Shown here in pieces: positions 15,286 through 17,836 of a stretch of 17,836 nucleotides of DNA. Both the position numbers and the translations under genes were made by a program. Source of the stretch: an uncultured Alistipes sp. (GTDB taxonomy: Bacteria > Bacteroidota > Bacteroidia > Bacteroidales > Rikenellaceae); NCBI GenBank assembly GCA_900769525.1, contig CAAGGY010000019.1, positions 1 through 17,836 on the forward strand, given 5' to 3'. Positions within the stretch are counted from its first letter, which is position 1; each line of letters starts with the position of its first letter. The notes below the pieces were generated by a model. It did no database searches. It saw only the letters and a program-made list of their open reading frames with translations, and had not been told where the DNA came from.

Positions 15286-15313
15286 GGTACGCGTGTATGC
15301 GTACGCGCGTACC
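15286..15313 (+). repeat. 10-bp hairpin / perfect purine-pyrimidine alternation between the paralogs
   Basis: Positions 15286-15295 (GGTACGCGTG) pair with 15304-15313 (CGCGCGTACC), giving ten pairs including one G-T, around an 8-nt loop. Bases 15287-15312 alternate purine and pyrimidine without a break for 26 nt, mostly CG, GT and TA steps. It starts 8 nt after the stop of the first gene. No T-run follows, so it is not an intrinsic terminator. It could stabilise or split the mRNA, or form Z-DNA (inference). Confidence 0.75.
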
Positions 15314-15356
15314 ATACATTAATAGGTTATCAATAATTTTAAAGATAATGCAGACA

Positions 15357-17042
15357 ATGAAAAAGTTTATATTCTCATTGGCATTTATTGCAGCGATGCT
15401 CACGTCGTGTGTCAATAATGACATCGAGGGTGGCTACAACATCGCAGATGCTGTAGATGTGGTCATCGGTGTCAACGCACCTACGTTGGCAGCAACACGT
15501 GCTGGTGAGACAGATATGGATAGCGGCTTGGGTGCTATCGACAACTTTGGCGATGACGAGTGGGCAAAATACGACATTCGTTATATGCTCGAGGTTTATG
15601 ATGCAACTGAGGGTTTCAAGAACTTCGATACCCCAGTGTGCCAGCGTATGGTTCAGACATACGACTCATACCAAGAGACAACATTCGAGCTTCGATTGGT
15701 GCCTGATCGTACTTACAAGTTTGTCGTATGGGCAGACTTCGTGTTGCAAGGCTCGGTAGACGACCTTAACTACAACACTGCGGACCTTAAGAAGATCACT
15801 CGCGTAGGCGGTGTGAAGCCTATGGATGAGTCTATGGATGCATACTTTATCCAGCAGAATATTCTGATTAAGGAGAATGGCTCTTATGAACCACTCACAC
15901 TTACACGCCCATTCGGTAAGTTGCGTGTCATAACAACAGACCTCACTTACCTTAACATCGGTACATCTGCAAATAGAGTGAATGTTAAGTTCTTCAATCA
16001 CCCTATCTTCATGTCGCTCAACGCTATTACTGGCGCAGCAGAGAATCAGGTTGCTGATGAGGTGGAGTACTCATACGCAATTTCTAAGGATGCTCCATAC
16101 ACCGCAGGCTACGACTATAAGCCTGAGAATCTGACTATCTTTGCTGACTACATCTTCGTACAGCCACAAGAGGATGGCGATCAGGAGGTTAACTTCGAGC
16201 TGGAGATTCGTGACGATGCTCAGAATCGCGTGATTCGCAGCCATAAGTTTGATACTCAGATTCCTTTGGGTCGTAATAAGCTCACAACGCTTATTGGTAA
16301 CCTTCTTACCACATCTGCTGAGTTTACAATCCTTGTCGATGATGACTTCGATGGTGAGTATGGCATCGGTATTGATGCTGAGCCACTCCCTCAGCCAGTA
16401 GTTACCACTACGCTCGATGTTAACAATATCAAGCTCAAGTGGAAGTCTATCGAGGGCGCATCACACTACATCGTGCAGGTTGATAATGATGTAGAGGAGG
16501 TTGTGAATGGTACTACATTTGAGTTCGTGGGTGACTACGACGTTGAGTACACATTTACTATCAAGGCTATCTCATCTGATACAATTCTTTACCTTAACTC
16601 TGATCCAGTTGTCGTGGTTGTAAGAACCGTGCCTGAGCCAGTTGCAACCCAGGAGTATGAGGCGACACTTACGTTCAATAGCAAAGATAAGCGTACTACA
16701 TTATCTGCTCAGCAGCAGGTATGGCAGGAGAATGGTATCGTGTTGACTAACGACAAGGCATCGTCAACAAACGCTGTTGCCGATTATGTCAGCCCTGCTC
16801 GTTTCTATAAGGGCTCGAAGATTACTCTCGAGGCTCCAGGTGAGATTGCAGAGATTATCTTTGATTGCAGCAGCTCATCTTATGCTACCTCGTTGAATAA
16901 TTCAGCTGCTGGTACTGGTACAGTCTCTGTATCATCTGATATCGTAACAGTAATCCCTAACGATGCATCATCGAGTTATGTAATTACTCAGTTGACAGCG
17001 CAGGTTCGTCTCGATGCTGTCACAGTGGTTTACGTACAGTAA
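15357..17042 (+). CDS. DUF6562 fimbrillin-like lipoprotein with FnIII-like and C-terminal beta module
   Basis: Predicted surface lipoprotein of 561 residues, paralog of the gene before it. The start at 15357 mirrors the paralog (MKKFIFSLAFIAAMLTS-C18, the cysteine at the same residue); an in-frame ATG at 15348 would add only MQT. The DUF6562 part, about 30-332, is by eye well over half identical to the paralog, with blocks such as RPFGKLRVITTD and IPLGRNKLTTLIGNL almost unchanged, and LAATR48-A at the possible protease site. Then the two diverge completely: residues about 343-432 resemble a fibronectin type III domain (IKLKWKSIEGASHYIVQVD), and about 435-561 form a beta-rich module (VWQENGIVLTND, SSTNAVADY, PARFYKGSKITLEA) of a kind recurring in Bacteroidales surface proteins. 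No promoter consensus lies in the 78-nt gap, so it is probably co-transcribed with its paralog. Function unknown. Confidence 0.83.
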   Translation: MKKFIFSLAFIAAMLTSCVNNDIEGGYNIADAVDVVIGVNAPTLAATRAGETDMDSGLGAIDNFGDDEWAKYDIRYMLEVYDATEGFKNFDTPVCQRMVQTYDSYQETTFELRLVPDRTYKFVVWADFVLQGSVDDLNYNTADLKKITRVGGVKPMDESMDAYFIQQNILIKENGSYEPLTLTRPFGKLRVITTDLTYLNIGTSANRVNVKFFNHPIFMSLNAITGAAENQVADEVEYSYAISKDAPYTAGYDYKPENLTIFADYIFVQPQEDGDQEVNFELEIRDDAQNRVIRSHKFDTQIPLGRNKLTTLIGNLLTTSAEFTILVDDDFDGEYGIGIDAEPLPQPVVTTTLDVNNIKLKWKSIEGASHYIVQVDNDVEEVVNGTTFEFVGDYDVEYTFTIKAISSDTILYLNSDPVVVVVRTVPEPVATQEYEATLTFNSKDKRTTLSAQQQVWQENGIVLTNDKASSTNAVADYVSPARFYKGSKITLEAPGEIAEIIFDCSSSSYATSLNNSAAGTGTVSVSSDIVTVIPNDASSSYVITQLTAQVRLDAVTVVYVQ

Positions 17043-17065
17043 TCGCTCGATAATATCTATACTTA

Positions 17066-17094
17066 AAGCACTCACCTCGGTGGGTGCTTTTTTT
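17066..17094 (+). terminator. Intrinsic terminator of the DUF6562 operon
   Basis: A hairpin with AAGCACTCAC (17066-17075) pairing to GTGGGTGCTT (17080-17089), one T-G pair and a CTCG tetraloop, runs into seven T bases at 17088-17094. It begins 24 nt after the stop of the second paralog and closes the transcription unit. Confidence 0.92.
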
Positions 17095-17152
17095 GTATGT
17101 ATTAGTCGTGGGGGATTATAGCGTGGCGAAGTGTAAAAAATAGCTCTAAAAT

Positions 17153-17183
17153 TTTCTTTATTAAGCAAAAAATACTACCTTTG
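17153..17183 (+). promoter_or_regulatory. Promoter of the hydrogenase-like gene
   Basis: TACCTTTG at 17176-17183 is an exact match to the Bacteroidota -7 element TAnnTTTG; TTTC at 17153-17156, 19 nt upstream, is a near -33 box. Transcription would begin near 17190, leaving a leader of about 123 nt before the ATG at 17313. Confidence 0.7.
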
Positions 17184-17192
17184 TTCAATTAA

Positions 17193-17204
17193 TATGCCGG
17201 CATA
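17193..17204 (+). promoter_or_regulatory. 12-bp perfect palindrome near the hydrogenase transcription start
   Basis: TATGCCGGCATA is its own reverse complement and lies right after the predicted transcription start, a position suited to a repressor operator. No regulator family is recognised from it, and chance occurrence is possible. A second, shorter palindrome, TTAACAGTTAA, lies at 17290-17300 close to the start codon. Confidence 0.35.
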
Positions 17205-17312
17205 GTGCGCTCCAGTTGAGTATTATATTCAAAAAAGACCATAATAGGCGAGTGAGTGCGGCGTATTGGCAACACACAAACAGGACAAATTAACAGTTAA
17301 CTAACTACAGAT

Positions 17313-17836
17313 ATGGCAATTAAGAATAATGTAATGATCGTTCGCCAGAGACTTCTCACAAAGCTTGTGGGCCTCTGGAATGAGGGTGCACTTGTTGAGA
17401 AAATCGACCGAGTACCCATTGAGTTTAGTCCTCGTAATTCTAAGGTGCGTGGCCGTTGCTGCATCCATAAGGAGCGTGCCGTTTGGAAGTACAAGTCGTT
17501 GCCATTGTTGGGTTACGATATGACTGACGAGGCTGACGAGCTCATGCCATTGTCAGCGTATGCAAAGATGGCTCTCGACCGCACTAAGATTAAGGATAAC
17601 ATTATGTGTGTAATCGACGAGGCTTGCTCTTCATGTGTGCGTACTAACTATGATATCACAAACCTTTGCCGTGGTTGTGTGGCTCGTGCTTGCGAGCACG
17701 CTTGTCCTAAGAACGCTATCGAGTTCGATCCAGAGACTTCACAGGGTAAGATCAACCACAGCATCTGTATCAGCTGCGGTAAGTGCTTCGCTGCTTGTCC
17801 TTACCACGCTATCGTTTACATCCCAGTACCTTGCGA
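17313..17836 (+). CDS. Putative group B [FeFe] hydrogenase, N-terminal part (cut by window end)
   Basis: First 174 residues of an iron-sulfur protein; the rest lies beyond the window. The start MAIKNNVMIVRQRLLTKLV, the segment RCCIHKERAVWKYKSLPLLGYDMTDE at about 48-73, and the cysteine layout match the N-terminus of the monomeric group B [FeFe] hydrogenases of Bacteroidales. These are thought to make or oxidise H2 with ferredoxin during fermentation in the cytosol. Two [4Fe-4S] ferredoxin sets are complete: C119-x2-C122-x4-C127-x3-C131-P and C152-x2-C155-x2-C158-x3-C162-P. Extra cysteines C49, C50, C99, C105 and C108 precede them and may bind another cluster. The IPVPC at the cut edge should lead into a further cysteine-rich segment. 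The H-cluster motifs that would prove a hydrogenase are not in the window, so a plain polyferredoxin remains possible. It has its own promoter after a terminator. Confidence 0.8.
   Translation, partial: MAIKNNVMIVRQRLLTKLVGLWNEGALVEKIDRVPIEFSPRNSKVRGRCCIHKERAVWKYKSLPLLGYDMTDEADELMPLSAYAKMALDRTKIKDNIMCVIDEACSSCVRTNYDITNLCRGCVARACEHACPKNAIEFDPETSQGKINHSICISCGKCFAACPYHAIVYIPVPC

Noticed and set aside
15286..15313. Reading the intergenic hairpin as an intrinsic terminator
   Set aside because: The stem is followed by ATACATTAATA with no T-run, and the next gene lacks a promoter.
11993..15313. Invertible segment bounded by the two GC-rich alternating elements
   Set aside because: The two elements share only words of about seven bases that are nearly self-complementary; there is no longer inverted repeat and no recombinase gene in the window.
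15282..15356. In-frame TTG start for the second DUF6562 gene upstream of the hairpin
   Set aside because: It would translate through the hairpin and place arbitrary residues before the signal peptide; the ATG at 15357 matches the paralog residue for residue.

Overview
The window looks like chromosomal DNA of a gut-type Bacteroidales bacterium, probably from the Alistipes/Rikenellaceae neighbourhood (inference). The evidence is the set of Bacteroidota-type lipoproteins (BACON, DUF6562/fimbrillin-like and GLUG modules), promoters of the Bacteroidota TAnnTTTG form, the absence of Shine-Dalgarno sequences, the divergent tamB/tsaD pair, and a group B-type [FeFe] hydrogenase. I see no phage, insertion sequence, CRISPR array, tRNA or rRNA.

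Minus strand, 27-9689: eight closely spaced genes read leftward as one probable operon. In transcription order they are tamB, exbB, exbD, tonB, a DUF1573 protein, a metallo-beta-lactamase-fold hydrolase, trmD and a BACON-domain lipoprotein. Gaps are 46 nt or less, and exbD and tonB share one base (TAATG). The first half builds and energises the outer membrane: TamB spans the periplasm for lipid transport and assembly, and ExbB-ExbD-TonB powers outer-membrane transporters. The second half is mixed: an envelope protein of unknown role, a glyoxalase II-like hydrolase, an essential tRNA methyltransferase and a surface-type lipoprotein.

Plus strand, 9909-11877: tsaD (tRNA t6A37 synthesis), then a YhcC/TIGR01212-type radical SAM protein starting one base after the tsaD stop. 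The 183-nt gap to tamB holds a good promoter for tamB but no clean one for tsaD.

Plus strand, 11934-17094: a promoter, a GC-rich leader of mostly alternating purines and pyrimidines, two tandem paralogous lipoproteins, and a strong intrinsic terminator. The paralogs share an N-terminal DUF6562 half that looks like a type V (FimA/Mfa-like) pilin, but carry unrelated C-terminal modules. The first has GLUG repeats, two starch-binding-like modules and two further beta domains. The second has an FnIII-like domain and a different beta-rich module. A perfect 26-nt purine/pyrimidine alternation that folds into a 10-bp hairpin lies between them. This is the most distinctive part of the window.

Plus strand, 17153-17836: promoter, a leader that partly resembles that of the first DUF6562 gene, and the N-terminal 174 residues of an iron-sulfur protein, most likely a group B [FeFe] hydrogenase cut by the window edge.
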